A DNA stretch of 64,000 bases from contig NZ_LZLV01000112.1 of NCBI RefSeq assembly GCF_001673405.1, forward strand, positions 1 through 64,000, read 5' to 3'. The notes below the pieces were generated by a model, which saw only the letters and a list, made by a program, of their open reading frames with translations, was not told the DNA's origin and searched no databases. A program made the translations under genes and the position numbers. This document shows, piece after piece, positions 35,134 through 43,855 of this stretch (positions are counted from its first letter, which is position 1; each line of letters opens with the position of its first letter). The DNA is from Mycobacterium sp. 1245111.1 (lineage in GTDB: Bacteria; Actinomycetota; Actinomycetes; Mycobacteriales; Mycobacteriaceae).

Positions 35134-36336
35134 TCAGCGAGGCATGCCCAATCCGGTCGTCGAGATGAGATCGCGTTGGATCTCACTGGTTCCCCCACCG
35201 ATCCGGTGTAGCAAGGACAGCAGCAGGCCCTCCGAAAAGTGGCCGTGAAGTACTGCCTGCGGATCGTCGGGCAACAGCTGTCCGCGAGGCCCGAGCAGCC
35301 GGGCTCCGAGATCGCGCAGTTCGACCGTGAGTTCGGAATGGTAGAGCTTGGACAATGATGCCAGCGAAGAGTCAAGCGTGCCCGCGGCCTGGTTGACCGC
35401 CACCCGGTACGACAGCGCCCGCCCTGCCTCGACCTTTCCGATGATGCGCGCCAACGCATTTCGATTGACAGGTGATGACAGTGGATCGGCGGTGCCACCA
35501 CGTTGCTCGTGACACCAATCGACAAGCTCGTCGAGGTAGCGCTGCGCCTGCGCGGCTCGCGTGATGTTGGAACGCTCGAAGTCGAGCAGCGCCTTAGCGA
35601 CGCGCCAGCCCTCACCCTCGTCGCCCACCATGTTGGCTGCCGGAACCCGGACCTCGTCGAAGAATTCCTCGGCGAAGGTGGGATATCCCGCCATCGACCG
35701 GATCGGCCGCACAGTCATGCCGGGGCTGGACAGGTCGACGAGAAAAAACGAAATCCCCTCCTGCCGTTTGGCTCCCAGCGGGCGCGTACGCGCCAGCACG
35801 AAAATCCAATCCGCCATCATCCCGTTGCTGGTCCACGTTTTTTGCCCGTCGAGCACGTATTCGTCGCCGTCGCGGCGCGCGGTCATCTTCAGCGACGCGA
35901 GGTCTGAGCCGGCTTCGGGTTCCGAATACCCTTGTGCCCACATGCGTTCCGAGCGTGCGATAAGTGGGAGATGCTCGGCCTTCTGCTCCGGGGTTCCGTA
36001 TTGGAAGAGTACGGGAGCCAGCATGTTGACCCCGTTCTGGTTCACCAGCGGCGCCCCGGCGTAGGCGAGCTCCTCCCGGATCACCACCTGTTCGACGACA
36101 CCCAGGCCGCCGCCGCCGTGAATGACCGGCCAATGCGGGATGAACCAGCCCTTGGCGTGCAGCGCTCGGCAGAACTCGACCGCACGTTCATGCATGTCGC
36201 GGGGCAGGTAGTCGGCATTGGCTGCGGTGTGACGGAACTCGTCAGGCAGATTCTCGGCGAGCCAAGACCGCACCTGTATGCGCAGATCGGCAGTTGGACC
36301 GTCCAATCCCAAGGACACCAGTTGTGGCAAGGGCAC
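35134..36336 (-). CDS. Acyl-CoA dehydrogenase, long (alpha-type) FadE-like subunit
   Basis: 400 aa from a GTG at 36336 that has a GGAGG about 11 bp upstream; no ATG gives a sensible length. FAD/CoA motifs: Tyr-Ser-Glu-Pro-Glu-Ala-Gly-Ser-Asp-Leu, Trp-Thr-Ser-Asn-Gly, and C-terminal Gly-Gly-Gly-Thr-Ser-Glu-Ile-Gln. The 376-type base is Gly, but Glu254 in Phe-Glu-Arg sits where isovaleryl-CoA dehydrogenase-type enzymes keep their base. Third of three FadE genes in a row, 20 bp after the next upstream one. Confidence 0.88.
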   Translation of the reverse strand: MPLPQLVSLGLDGPTADLRIQVRSWLAENLPDEFRHTAANADYLPRDMHERAVEFCRALHAKGWFIPHWPVIHGGGGLGVVEQVVIREELAYAGAPLVNQNGVNMLAPVLFQYGTPEQKAEHLPLIARSERMWAQGYSEPEAGSDLASLKMTARRDGDEYVLDGQKTWTSNGMMADWIFVLARTRPLGAKRQEGISFFLVDLSSPGMTVRPIRSMAGYPTFAEEFFDEVRVPAANMVGDEGEGWRVAKALLDFERSNITRAAQAQRYLDELVDWCHEQRGGTADPLSSPVNRNALARIIGKVEAGRALSYRVAVNQAAGTLDSSLASLSKLYHSELTVELRDLGARLLGPRGQLLPDDPQAVLHGHFSEGLLLSLLHRIGGGTSEIQRDLISTTGLGMPR

Positions 36337-36356
36337 TCGATCACCGACCTCCGCTG

Positions 36357-37496
36357 TCAGCCACGGGGCAGCCCGAGCACGCGCTGCGCCACGATATTTC
36401 GTTGTACCTGGGCGGTACCGCCATAGATCGTGGCCGCGCGCGACCAGACGTAAATATCCCATTCGAGTCCTTCACGAACGAGTGGACCGGCGCCTCGAAG
36501 GTCCATCAGTGCGTGCCCTACGACCTGGTCGGCGCGCGCCATCAGCAACTTATCGACGGATCCCTCGGCGCCCGGCAATGTCCCGGCGAGCCGATCCGAC
36601 AGCGAACGCTGCACCTTCACCTGAAGCGCCCGAAGCTCGGTGTATGCCTCGCCGAGCCGGGTCCGCGTGTGCGCGGTGTTCGGCACCCGGCCAGCCCGGA
36701 CGTCATCCTCGAGCGTGGCGAGGTGTGATGCCAGCCGACTAATCCAGTTGATGTCGCTTGGCCCGCGCTCGTAGGCCAGGAGCTGGTTGGCGATGCTCCA
36801 GCCTTGGCCGCGTTCGCCGAGCAGGTTTTCGGCCGGCACCTCGACGTCGTCGAACGTCACCTCGGCGAATTCGCGGTTGCGGGCCGCGTTGACGATGTTC
36901 CTGACCTCGATGCCCGGGCGGTTCATGGGCACCAAAAGCACCGAAATGCCCTTGTGCTTGGGTTGTTCTGGATCGGTGCGGCACAGCAGGAAACACCAGT
37001 CGGCGACCGCGGCGAAACTGGTCCAGATCTTGCGCCCGGTGACCCGGAAATAGGGTTCGCCGCCGCCGTCGAGGTACTCCGCCTTCGTACGCAGACCGGC
37101 AAGGTCCGAGCCGGCATCCGGCTCGCTGAAGCCCTGGCACCAACGCACTGCTCCCGAAAGCAACCCGGGCAGCAGGTCGGCGCGTTGCGCATCGGTTCCG
37201 AAGAGACGAAGGGCGTTGGCCATGTGACCGACGCCCTCGATCGGCGGCGCACTGGCACGTCCCAGCTCGTCGTTGAGGATGGCCTCGTAGACCGGGGAAA
37301 GGCCATGGCCGCCATACTCTTTCGGGAACGAAAGCCCGATATAGCCCGCCGCATGCAGCGTCTGGTGCCAGGCGTTGGCGGCGTCGGCTCGCGCGGCCGG
37401 GTCCTCGGGTACCGGGTGTTGGGAAGCGGTTGCGGCCAACCAGTCGCGTAGCTCGGCGCGGAACCGCGCTTCCTGCGGGGTGTCGTTGAAGTCCAT
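36357..37496 (-). CDS. Acyl-CoA dehydrogenase, long (alpha-type) FadE-like subunit
   Basis: 379 aa. Motifs: Phe-Ser-Glu-Pro-Asp-Ala-Gly-Ser-Asp-Leu, Trp-Thr-Ser-Phe-Ala, and C-terminal Ile-Tyr-Gly-Gly-Thr-Ala-Gln-Val-Gln. Glu243 in Tyr-Glu-Arg is the likely catalytic base, since the later site is Gly. It follows the short subunit gene at 37502 by 5 bp, and the two probably form an alpha2-beta2 enzyme like those in mycobacterial steroid side-chain oxidation. Confidence 0.9.
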   Translation of the reverse strand: MDFNDTPQEARFRAELRDWLAATASQHPVPEDPAARADAANAWHQTLHAAGYIGLSFPKEYGGHGLSPVYEAILNDELGRASAPPIEGVGHMANALRLFGTDAQRADLLPGLLSGAVRWCQGFSEPDAGSDLAGLRTKAEYLDGGGEPYFRVTGRKIWTSFAAVADWCFLLCRTDPEQPKHKGISVLLVPMNRPGIEVRNIVNAARNREFAEVTFDDVEVPAENLLGERGQGWSIANQLLAYERGPSDINWISRLASHLATLEDDVRAGRVPNTAHTRTRLGEAYTELRALQVKVQRSLSDRLAGTLPGAEGSVDKLLMARADQVVGHALMDLRGAGPLVREGLEWDIYVWSRAATIYGGTAQVQRNIVAQRVLGLPRG

Positions 37497-37501
37497 AGCC
37501 G

Positions 37502-38551
37502 CTAAGTCACCTCCGGATCCTCGAGTCGAAGGCGTGCGATCTCCTCGTACTGTGTGATCTCGTCGCCGAGCAGCCGGCGATCAAGCAGTGTCCGCCGCAA
37601 CCTGACGTGCGAGACGTGGCCCCAGGTGATCGCGATCCCGCCGAAGGCCTGAACCGAGGCCTCAACCACGTCACGTCCGGCCGCGGCCGCGTACGCCTTG
37701 GCCGACCGGGCGGCGAGCAACGCTTGGCTGGGGGGCAGCTGGTCGACGGCCCAGGCTGCATGCCACACGCAGGATCTGCTGCCTTCCACTCGGACCAGCG
37801 CGTCGGCAAGCAGATGCTGCACGGCTTGGAAACTTCCGACAGCGACGCCGAACTGGACGCGTCCGCCGACATAAGCGACCGCGTCGTCGAGCGCGCCCTG
37901 CATGATGCCGAGCAGATCCGCGGCGATCGCGGTCAGCGCGAGGGCGTGTGCGCGGTCCCAACGCTCGCGGTCTATCGACTCGCCGACCTGGACGCCGTCA
38001 CCGACGCTGAGCTCCACCAGTGAGGTGGTCAGGTCAAGCGCCTGCAGGGGTTGACCGGTGAGCGGTAGGGAAACCAATCGATGAATGTCGCCGTCGCGCT
38101 CGACCGCGAGTGCCTCCGTTGCGCCGGACGCGTCGAAGCAGACCGCGCCGGACTCAATCCCCGCGAAGTCCTGGAGGTCGGCGGCGAAGACCGGTGCCAG
38201 GCGCAGCGACCCCTCGGCGACTGCATCCACCAGATCCAGCGCGTTCGCCGCAGCCAGCAATTCGGGCACGATAGCTGCTTGACCGACCACCGGTACGGCC
38301 GCGAGTGTGCGCGCGAATTGTTCGATGCAAAGCGCGGTTTCGACGCCACTTCCGTCTGGCCCCAGCGCATCAGGTACGCGTAGCGATGGAAGCCCGAGTT
38401 CGACGACGCGTGTCCATTGCTCGTCGATGACGTCTGCGCTCAACGCCAGATCGAGTTCTGCTTCGTTGGGATTGACGGTGGCGACCTTGTCAGCGATTTG
38501 CGCGGCGGTCTCCGACAGCAGGCGCTGCTCCGGGGTCAAGGTGACGTTCAT
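37502..38551 (-). CDS. Acyl-CoA dehydrogenase, short (beta-type) FadE-like subunit
   Basis: 349 aa, the short FadE type. It keeps Arg-Val-Gln-Phe-Gly-Val-Ala-Val-Gly-Ser-Phe-Gln-Ala and an Ala-Phe-Gly-Gly-Ile-Ala-Ile-Thr-Trp-Gly-His block. The two other short subunits in this window have Glu in that Trp-Glu-His motif; here it is Gly311. Catalysis is therefore likely to depend on the alpha partner encoded next. First gene of the triple-fadE operon, with operator site 8 about 60 bp upstream. Confidence 0.88.
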   Translation of the reverse strand: MNVTLTPEQRLLSETAAQIADKVATVNPNEAELDLALSADVIDEQWTRVVELGLPSLRVPDALGPDGSGVETALCIEQFARTLAAVPVVGQAAIVPELLAAANALDLVDAVAEGSLRLAPVFAADLQDFAGIESGAVCFDASGATEALAVERDGDIHRLVSLPLTGQPLQALDLTTSLVELSVGDGVQVGESIDRERWDRAHALALTAIAADLLGIMQGALDDAVAYVGGRVQFGVAVGSFQAVQHLLADALVRVEGSRSCVWHAAWAVDQLPPSQALLAARSAKAYAAAAGRDVVEASVQAFGGIAITWGHVSHVRLRRTLLDRRLLGDEITQYEEIARLRLEDPEVT

Positions 38552-38607
38552 CGTGCTGTCGCGGGCTCCGTCGGTTGCAGGTGGGCGTGAACGCGTGGTC
38601 CTGAACT

Positions 38608-38635
38608 ATAGAACGGCTAATGTCTCATTGTTACA
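38608..38635 (+). promoter_or_regulatory. Shared regulon operator upstream of the triple fadE operon (site 8)
   Basis: ATAGAAC at 38608-38614 and TTGTTACA at 38628-38635, the same offset as sites 2 and 14. It lies 57-84 bp upstream of the start at 38551 and between that gene and the TetR stop at 38654. Confidence 0.7.
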
Positions 38636-38653
38636 TGACGCAATGCGTGTTCG

Positions 38654-39277
38654 TTAGCCGATCTGGCGTGCTCGTGTACGGGCGGCGGTGCGTTCGATTC
38701 GAGCGATCGCCGGGCGCACGAGATCGACGGCGTTCTGCATGATCTCGGTGAGCTCGTCAGCGCCCCCTCCGGCGACCCAGGTGTCGATCGCCGCGCGATT
38801 GGCTCCATTGATCACCGTCGCGGCCAGTCGGGGTCGCAGGTCGGTGTTGGCGTCGGCGCCGAGCCAGCGCGCCACTTCGCCGGTGAGCTGATCGATCCAT
38901 TCGTCGTTGAGTCTCAGCATTGTTGCTCGCAGCGCCGGGTGGCCCGCATACATCTGTGCCCGGACGAGGAACATGTCAGGTTGTTGGCTGATGGCTTCGG
39001 CCACGGCATTCGATGCCTCGGCGAGCGCACCCCACAGCGAGCGGGACTCCGATGCGCGAAACCGCCGCGTCGCCTCGTCGAGTCGTCCGGTGTAACCATC
39101 GAAGAGGATGTCGTCCTTCGACGCGAAGTGGTGGAATAATGTCCGCGGTGCCACGCCTGCCTCCGCGGCGATCTGCTCGACGGTGGTTCCCTCGTAACCT
39201 CGTGCGCTGAACAGGGCGACGGCTGCCGCGATCAGTGCGTCGCGGTTGCGTTCGCCGCGTGCGCGTCGTTGGTCCAT
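38654..39277 (-). CDS. TetR family transcriptional regulator
   Basis: 207 aa from the ATG at 39277, 7 bp after the MaoC gene. Helix-turn-helix: Ala-Leu-Ile-Ala-Ala-Ala-Val-Ala-Leu-Phe, Thr-Thr-Val-Glu-Gln-Ile-Ala-Ala-Glu-Ala-Gly-Val, Thr-Leu-Phe-His-His-Phe-Ala-Ser-Lys. The C-terminal domain holds a TetR_C-like pattern with Ile-Asn-Gly-Ala-Asn. Being second in an operon whose promoter carries a perfect 8-bp palindrome (40166-40186), it probably regulates that divergent promoter. Confidence 0.9.
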   Translation of the reverse strand: MDQRRARGERNRDALIAAAVALFSARGYEGTTVEQIAAEAGVAPRTLFHHFASKDDILFDGYTGRLDEATRRFRASESRSLWGALAEASNAVAEAISQQPDMFLVRAQMYAGHPALRATMLRLNDEWIDQLTGEVARWLGADANTDLRPRLAATVINGANRAAIDTWVAGGGADELTEIMQNAVDLVRPAIARIERTAARTRARQIG

Positions 39278-39284
39278 CGATCGG

Positions 39285-40112
39285 TCACCGTCCTTCGATG
39301 GTCGCCGCGCCGGCGGCCAGCGCGACGGTTCCGTTCTGTGTGGTCCGAAAACCGACTTCGGAGTCGCGCTGCCACATCTCGGTGACCAGCGGCGCATCCA
39401 GCATGACCGGCTTGGCGAATCTGCAACTGATCGAGCGCAGCGAGAGCGGGTCCCCGTTGCCGAGTGAGTTGATCAGGGCCCGCGCCGCGAATCCAAACGT
39501 GCACAGACCATGTAGAAACACGTCGTCGAAGCCCGCTTTGCGGGCAGCCTCTGGATCGATGTGAAGAGGGTTGCGATCCCCGGACAGGCGGTAGATGGCG
39601 GATTGTTCGGGTCGTACCGTGTCCTGGAAGGCCGCAGAGGGCGGGCCCTGTGGATCCTCGGCGGCAGCCGGGCCACGTTCGCCGCCGAACCCGCCCGCCC
39701 CAAGGACCATCGTCTGTCCTACCGCGGCGAACAGGGGTCCGTCTTCGTCGCACCCGGTGGCGGTCACTTCGATCGCCGCGTGTTTGCCTTTGTCCCACAC
39801 CGCGGTCACCACGGCCGACACCGCCGCTTTGCCGCGAGGTTCGATAGGTCGGTGCACGTCCAGCGCTTGACCGCCGTGAACGATGGGTGATGAGCCGAGC
39901 TGGAGGGCGTTGCGCAGATCTTTGACGGCCCACCAGTTGGCCAGCAACGCGAACGTCGGCAGCACGCCTGGGCCGCCGCGCGTCTCGTCGAGCAGATGCG
40001 CCTCGGTCGGTGGGCGTGCCCCGACCCCCAGCGCGTACAGGATCGTGTCGGTCTCCGACCAGCTGAACGTAGTGGGCTCCAGGGCGAATCCGATGGCCTC
40101 GGTCAGTGTCAC
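39285..40112 (-). CDS. MaoC family enoyl-CoA hydratase (two hot-dog domains)
   Basis: 275 aa from a GTG at 40112 with a perfect AGGAGGAA ribosome-binding site 5 bp away; in-frame codons further upstream lie in the promoter. The N-terminal hot-dog is degenerate. The C-terminal one has the hydratase-2 motif Tyr-Arg-Leu-Ser-Gly-Asp-Arg-Asn-Pro-Leu-His-Ile-Asp with the Asp/His pair. It hydrates trans-2-enoyl-CoA, probably to the R-3-hydroxy form, complementing the crotonases. Co-transcribed with the TetR gene. Confidence 0.9.
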   Translation of the reverse strand: MTLTEAIGFALEPTTFSWSETDTILYALGVGARPPTEAHLLDETRGGPGVLPTFALLANWWAVKDLRNALQLGSSPIVHGGQALDVHRPIEPRGKAAVSAVVTAVWDKGKHAAIEVTATGCDEDGPLFAAVGQTMVLGAGGFGGERGPAAAEDPQGPPSAAFQDTVRPEQSAIYRLSGDRNPLHIDPEAARKAGFDDVFLHGLCTFGFAARALINSLGNGDPLSLRSISCRFAKPVMLDAPLVTEMWQRDSEVGFRTTQNGTVALAAGAATIEGR

Positions 40113-40146
40113 GTATTCCTCCTGGAGTCGGGATTCGAGTGAACGG

Positions 40147-40172
40147 ATTGACGCAATCTGTTCAATCGTGCA
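40147..40172 (+). promoter_or_regulatory. Shared regulon operator between divergent MaoC and LLM genes (site 9)
   Basis: ATTGAC-N7-GTTCAATCGTGCA. The right half is close to the consensus and the left half poor. It overlaps the strong palindrome at 40166-40186. Confidence 0.5.
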
Positions 40173-40186
40173 ATATAGTTGCACGA
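40166..40186. promoter_or_regulatory. Perfect palindrome, probable TetR operator
   Basis: TCGTGCAA-TATAG-TTGCACGA is an 8-bp perfect inverted repeat with a 5-bp spacer, midway between the divergent starts at 40112 and 40215. It is unlike the shared operator it overlaps and is a natural target for the TetR protein encoded at 38654-39277. Confidence 0.65.
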
Positions 40187-40214
40187 ACTGCAACTACTTT
40201 TCGGGAGGCTCACA

Positions 40215-41288
40215 GTGAAGTTCGGCGTCTTCATCCTCGGCGACAAACCGAATCACCTCAGCGAACAGGAAGTACTCGCCAACGTCCTCGAAGAGGCACA
40301 GTGGGCCGAGGAGCTGGGCTACGACGAGATCTGGCTAGCCGAGCACCACTTCTCGCCCTACGGAATGCTCGCCGACCTGCCGCTGGTCGCCACCGCGATC
40401 GCGGCGCGCACCGAACGCATTCGCATCGGAACCGCCTGCATGGTGGCGCCTTTTCACAACCCGATCCAGTTGGCCGAACGTATCGCCATGGTCGACGTAC
40501 TTTCCGGCGGACGGTTCGATGCGGGATTTGGTCGCGGATATCAAGCGCACGAATTCAAGGGCTTCGGCGTCCCGATGGACGAGGCCACCGGTCGCTACCA
40601 AGAGTGCGTCGAGATCGTGAACCTACTGCTGACTCAAGAGAACGTCAGCTATGCGGGCAAGTACTTCCAGATCGAGGACGTCACCGTGTATCCGCGACCC
40701 GTCCAGCGCCCGATCCCAGTGTGGGGCACGGTCATGAAGACTCCATCGAGCTTCGAATGGCTGGCCGACAAGGGATTTGGCGCCATAATCGGCAATCCCT
40801 ATCAGGTCGATCCGGACCTGCAGGGGGCGCTCGACATCTACCTCGAAACGCAATCGAAGAAGGGACTCGACGCCGCGACGGGGAATGTGTGGGCGCTGCT
40901 CAACGCGTTCTGTCACCAGGACGACGATTTCGCGCGGAGCTACCCCCGCGACAGCGTCGAACTGTCCATCCAGACTCACCGTAAGTATTCGAGCCCGTTC
41001 GAGCGCGGCGGCGAAATTCCCGCCGATTACAAGGCGTACTCGGACTGGTTCGACAAGCACGACAAGCAGTCGTATGAGCAGGTGCTGAATTCGCATCTGA
41101 CGCTGATGGGCGACCCGGATCGGATCGTGGGCAAGATGAAAACAGTCATCGACATGGGTTGGCGGAACATCATGCTGCGCATGTCGCGCGGCGGGGCGAT
41201 GGACCGCGGCAAGGTGCGTGAGTCCATGAAGCTTTTTGCCGAAGAAGTCATCCCTGCGGCAGCTGAGCTCGCGGCGGCGCCGGCCTAG
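40215..41288 (+). CDS. LLM class (luciferase-like) flavin-dependent oxidoreductase
   Basis: 357 aa from a GTG at 40215 with GGGAGG 7 bp upstream. The N-terminus (Lys-Phe-Gly-Val-Phe-Ile-Leu-Gly-Asp) and Leu-Ala-Glu-His-His-Phe, Ile-Ala-Met-Val-Asp-Val-Leu-Ser-Gly-Gly-Arg and Gly-Phe-Gly-Arg-Gly-Tyr follow the bacterial luciferase-like pattern. It uses FMN or F420. Members include monooxygenases (also Baeyer-Villiger type) and dehydrogenases, and the His-His in Glu-His-His is more typical of the FMN monooxygenase branch. Substrate unknown. Confidence 0.87.
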   Translation: MKFGVFILGDKPNHLSEQEVLANVLEEAQWAEELGYDEIWLAEHHFSPYGMLADLPLVATAIAARTERIRIGTACMVAPFHNPIQLAERIAMVDVLSGGRFDAGFGRGYQAHEFKGFGVPMDEATGRYQECVEIVNLLLTQENVSYAGKYFQIEDVTVYPRPVQRPIPVWGTVMKTPSSFEWLADKGFGAIIGNPYQVDPDLQGALDIYLETQSKKGLDAATGNVWALLNAFCHQDDDFARSYPRDSVELSIQTHRKYSSPFERGGEIPADYKAYSDWFDKHDKQSYEQVLNSHLTLMGDPDRIVGKMKTVIDMGWRNIMLRMSRGGAMDRGKVRESMKLFAEEVIPAAAELAAAPA

Positions 41289-41297
41289 GCCGGCGCT

Positions 41298-41693
41298 GTG
41301 ACGAGCGCCGACGACCTTCGCGATACCCGGGAGCGACTGGTACTGCGCCACGTTCAGGCGGAGAACGACCGCGACATCGCCGCCGTCATGGCGACCTTCG
41401 CCCATCCTCGCTACGAGATCGTGCCGACGGGAAAGGTGTTCGACGGCGAGGCGGCGGTGCGGGCGATGATCCTTGCGCAGTGGGAGACCCTGCCGCCCGT
41501 GCAGTACTCCGCGGCCGCGATCTACCACGGTGACGACGGAGTTGTTGTCGAGACGCGGACGACCGCCCCGGATACGTCGATCGACATGCTCAGCGTGAAC
41601 GTGTTCGGGTTCGAAGGCGCAGGTCTGATACTCGAGCGCTGCTACTTCGACCGCATGCAGGTCGGGGCGCAACTGGGTTACCAGACCGAATAA
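41298..41693 (+). CDS. NTF2-like/SnoaL-like protein
   Basis: 131 aa, GTG start 9 bp after the LLM gene. The pattern Val-Leu-Arg-His-Val-Gln-Ala-Glu-Asn-Asp-Arg-Asp-Ile, then Met-Ala-Thr-Phe-Ala-His-Pro-Arg-Tyr, matches the N-terminal helices of the NTF2-like fold. Length is normal for a single cone domain. Probably works with the LLM oxidoreductase, perhaps as isomerase or hydratase. The 143-bp gap after it holds operator site 10. Confidence 0.78.
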   Translation: MTSADDLRDTRERLVLRHVQAENDRDIAAVMATFAHPRYEIVPTGKVFDGEAAVRAMILAQWETLPPVQYSAAAIYHGDDGVVVETRTTAPDTSIDMLSVNVFGFEGAGLILERCYFDRMQVGAQLGYQTE

Positions 41694-41770
41694 TCGTGCA
41701 ACGCCATAAAGCTAAGCGCCGCAGTCGGTTTCGGCAAACAGCGCGGGCCAGAGCCCAGACTCGATAAACG

Positions 41771-41798
41771 ATAGAACAGATTTCGTCATGTTGTATAC
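41771..41798 (+). promoter_or_regulatory. Shared regulon operator upstream of the E1-lipoyl-crotonase operon (site 10)
   Basis: ATAGAAC at 41771-41777 and TTGT at 41791-41794, with the same 20-bp offset as sites 2, 8 and 14. The part between is more diverged. About 40-65 bp upstream of the ATG at 41837. Confidence 0.6.
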
Positions 41799-41836
41799 TC
41801 GCACCCGCAGTTGCCGAAGACTGATGAGGAGTTGCC

Positions 41837-43855
41837 ATGGCTGTCACTCAGGGAGCCACCGTCTCGCGTGACGTCGAGCTTGCGCAGAAGCTGTACCGCG
41901 CGATGGCCCTGGTGTCGAAGGCCGACGCGCGGGTGCGCAAGGCGCTGTCCTCCGGCGAAGCCGCGATGAGCTACTGGCCTGTGCAAGGACAGGAGGCGAT
42001 GTCCGCCGGCGCCATGCTGGCCCTCTCCGGCGCAGATCAACTCGTCACCACCTATCGGGGCCTGGGTGATGTCGTGGCGAAGGGCATCGACCTCCCCGGC
42101 TATTTCGGCGAGATTCTCGGCCGCTCGACCGGACTTTCCAAAGGGAAGGCCGGCGCCATGGGCATCTACGACCCCGAGCACGGCGTTGCCTGGACCACGG
42201 GCATCGTCGGGGCGGGCCCGCTGATCGCGAACGGCATCGCGCTGGCCGCCAGTCACAAACGGACGGGACAAGTGGTGCTGGTCAGCTTCGGCGATGGCGC
42301 TACCAGCATCGGCTACGTACACGAGGCAATGAACATGGCCGCCCTGTGGAAGCTGCCGGTTATTTTCTTCTGCCAGAACAACGCCTGGGCCGAGAGCACG
42401 TCCTTTGAGCGCTACACCCGTACCGCGCGGCTCTCGGATCGTGCGGCAGGCTACGGAATGCCCGGCGTGACCGTCGACGGGACCGATCCACTCGCGGTGT
42501 TCGACACGGTCAGCGAGGCGGTGCAACGGGCCCGCTCCGGCGAGGGGCCGACGTTCGTCGAGGCGGTGGCGTATCGCCTGCAGGGGCACTACTTCGGCGA
42601 CGCGATGGCGTATGCCGATCAGGACGAGCTCAAGGCGAAGCGGGCCGACCCGCCGTTCGAGAGGTATCGCAACCGGCTGATCGCCGATGGCGTGGCCGCC
42701 GAGTCAGATCTCGATTCGATCGACGCGGAGCTGGCGGCGGCTGTAGACGAGGCCTTCGCCTCCGCGCGTGACGCGGCCTCGCCCGACATCGACGAGCTGA
42801 GCCGAGATGTATTCGCGCGCAATGGATCCGCGCACGCACCCGCCGGCCAGGTGCACGTCGCGGTCCCGAGTGGGGAGACCGAAGAACTCGGGCTGGTTGG
42901 GGCGATTCACCGAACGCTGGACCGCGCGATGCAGGCCGACGAGTCGATCGTGCTGCTCGGCGAAGACATCGGCGATCCGTCCGGCGGTGGGATGTTCAAG
43001 GTCACGGCGGGGCTGTCGTCGAAGTACGGGGAGGACAGGGTGCTCGACACTCCCATCGCGGAGTCGTCGATCATCGGCGCTGCGGTCGGCGCCTCGCTCG
43101 CTGGCCTGCGTCCGGTCGCCGAGCTCATGTTCATGGACTTCCTCGGAGTCGCGATGGACCAGATCGCCAACCACGCCGCCAAGGTGCGGTACATGTCCGG
43201 TGGTCGTCAGAGCGCACCCATGGTCATCCGCACGATGGTGGGAATGGCTGCCGGACCACAACATTCGCAGGCTTTCGAAGCGTGGGCGATGCATACCCCG
43301 GGCCTGAAAGTGGTGTGGCCGAGCACCGCAGCCGACGCAGCAGGCCTACTCAACGCCTGCCTGCAGGACAGCGATCCGTGCCTGTTCGTCGAGTCCATGA
43401 AGTTGTACTACGGCGGCGGTAAGGGCCCGGTCCCGGTGGCGGACTACGTAATTCCGCTCGGGCAGGCCGACGTCAAGCGCGCGGGCTCTGATGTCACCGT
43501 GGTCACCTATGGAGTGATGGTGCACGCCGCGCTCGAGGCAGCCGAACAGCTTGCGACCGAAGGGGTCTCGGTCGAGGTGGTCGATCTGCGAACACTGGTG
43601 CCGCTGGATTTGGCGACCGTACTGGAATCAGTGCGAACGACCACGCGGTTGGTGGTAGCGCACGAGTCGGTCGGGTTTTGCGGACCGGGCGCCGAGATCG
43701 CGTCCGCCGTTGGAACGGAACTCTTCGGTGTGCTCAGCGCACCGATTCAACGCGTCGCCGGGACTTACACCCCGGTTCCCCGAGCGGCCACGTTGGAAGC
43801 CGCATGCCGCCCGGGCGCTACCGCCCTGATTGATGCGATCCGGAGGATCAAGTGA
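41837..43855 (+). CDS. Fused alpha-beta E1 component of a 2-oxoacid/acetoin dehydrogenase-type complex
   Basis: 672 aa. Residues ~1-320 are the E1-alpha part with the thiamine diphosphate motif Gly152-Asp-Gly ... Asn-Asn. Residues ~345-672 are the E1-beta transketolase-like part, with Leu-Gly-Glu-Asp-Ile-Gly at its start and His-Ser-Gln-Ala-Phe-Glu in the middle. A GAGGAG ribosome-binding site precedes the ATG. Such enzymes cleave a C-C bond next to a carbonyl and pass the acyl unit to a lipoyl group. The next gene encodes a lipoyl domain. The substrate is probably a 2-oxoacid or alpha-hydroxyketone from the pathway. Confidence 0.92.
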   Translation: MAVTQGATVSRDVELAQKLYRAMALVSKADARVRKALSSGEAAMSYWPVQGQEAMSAGAMLALSGADQLVTTYRGLGDVVAKGIDLPGYFGEILGRSTGLSKGKAGAMGIYDPEHGVAWTTGIVGAGPLIANGIALAASHKRTGQVVLVSFGDGATSIGYVHEAMNMAALWKLPVIFFCQNNAWAESTSFERYTRTARLSDRAAGYGMPGVTVDGTDPLAVFDTVSEAVQRARSGEGPTFVEAVAYRLQGHYFGDAMAYADQDELKAKRADPPFERYRNRLIADGVAAESDLDSIDAELAAAVDEAFASARDAASPDIDELSRDVFARNGSAHAPAGQVHVAVPSGETEELGLVGAIHRTLDRAMQADESIVLLGEDIGDPSGGGMFKVTAGLSSKYGEDRVLDTPIAESSIIGAAVGASLAGLRPVAELMFMDFLGVAMDQIANHAAKVRYMSGGRQSAPMVIRTMVGMAAGPQHSQAFEAWAMHTPGLKVVWPSTAADAAGLLNACLQDSDPCLFVESMKLYYGGGKGPVPVADYVIPLGQADVKRAGSDVTVVTYGVMVHAALEAAEQLATEGVSVEVVDLRTLVPLDLATVLESVRTTTRLVVAHESVGFCGPGAEIASAVGTELFGVLSAPIQRVAGTYTPVPRAATLEAACRPGATALIDAIRRIK

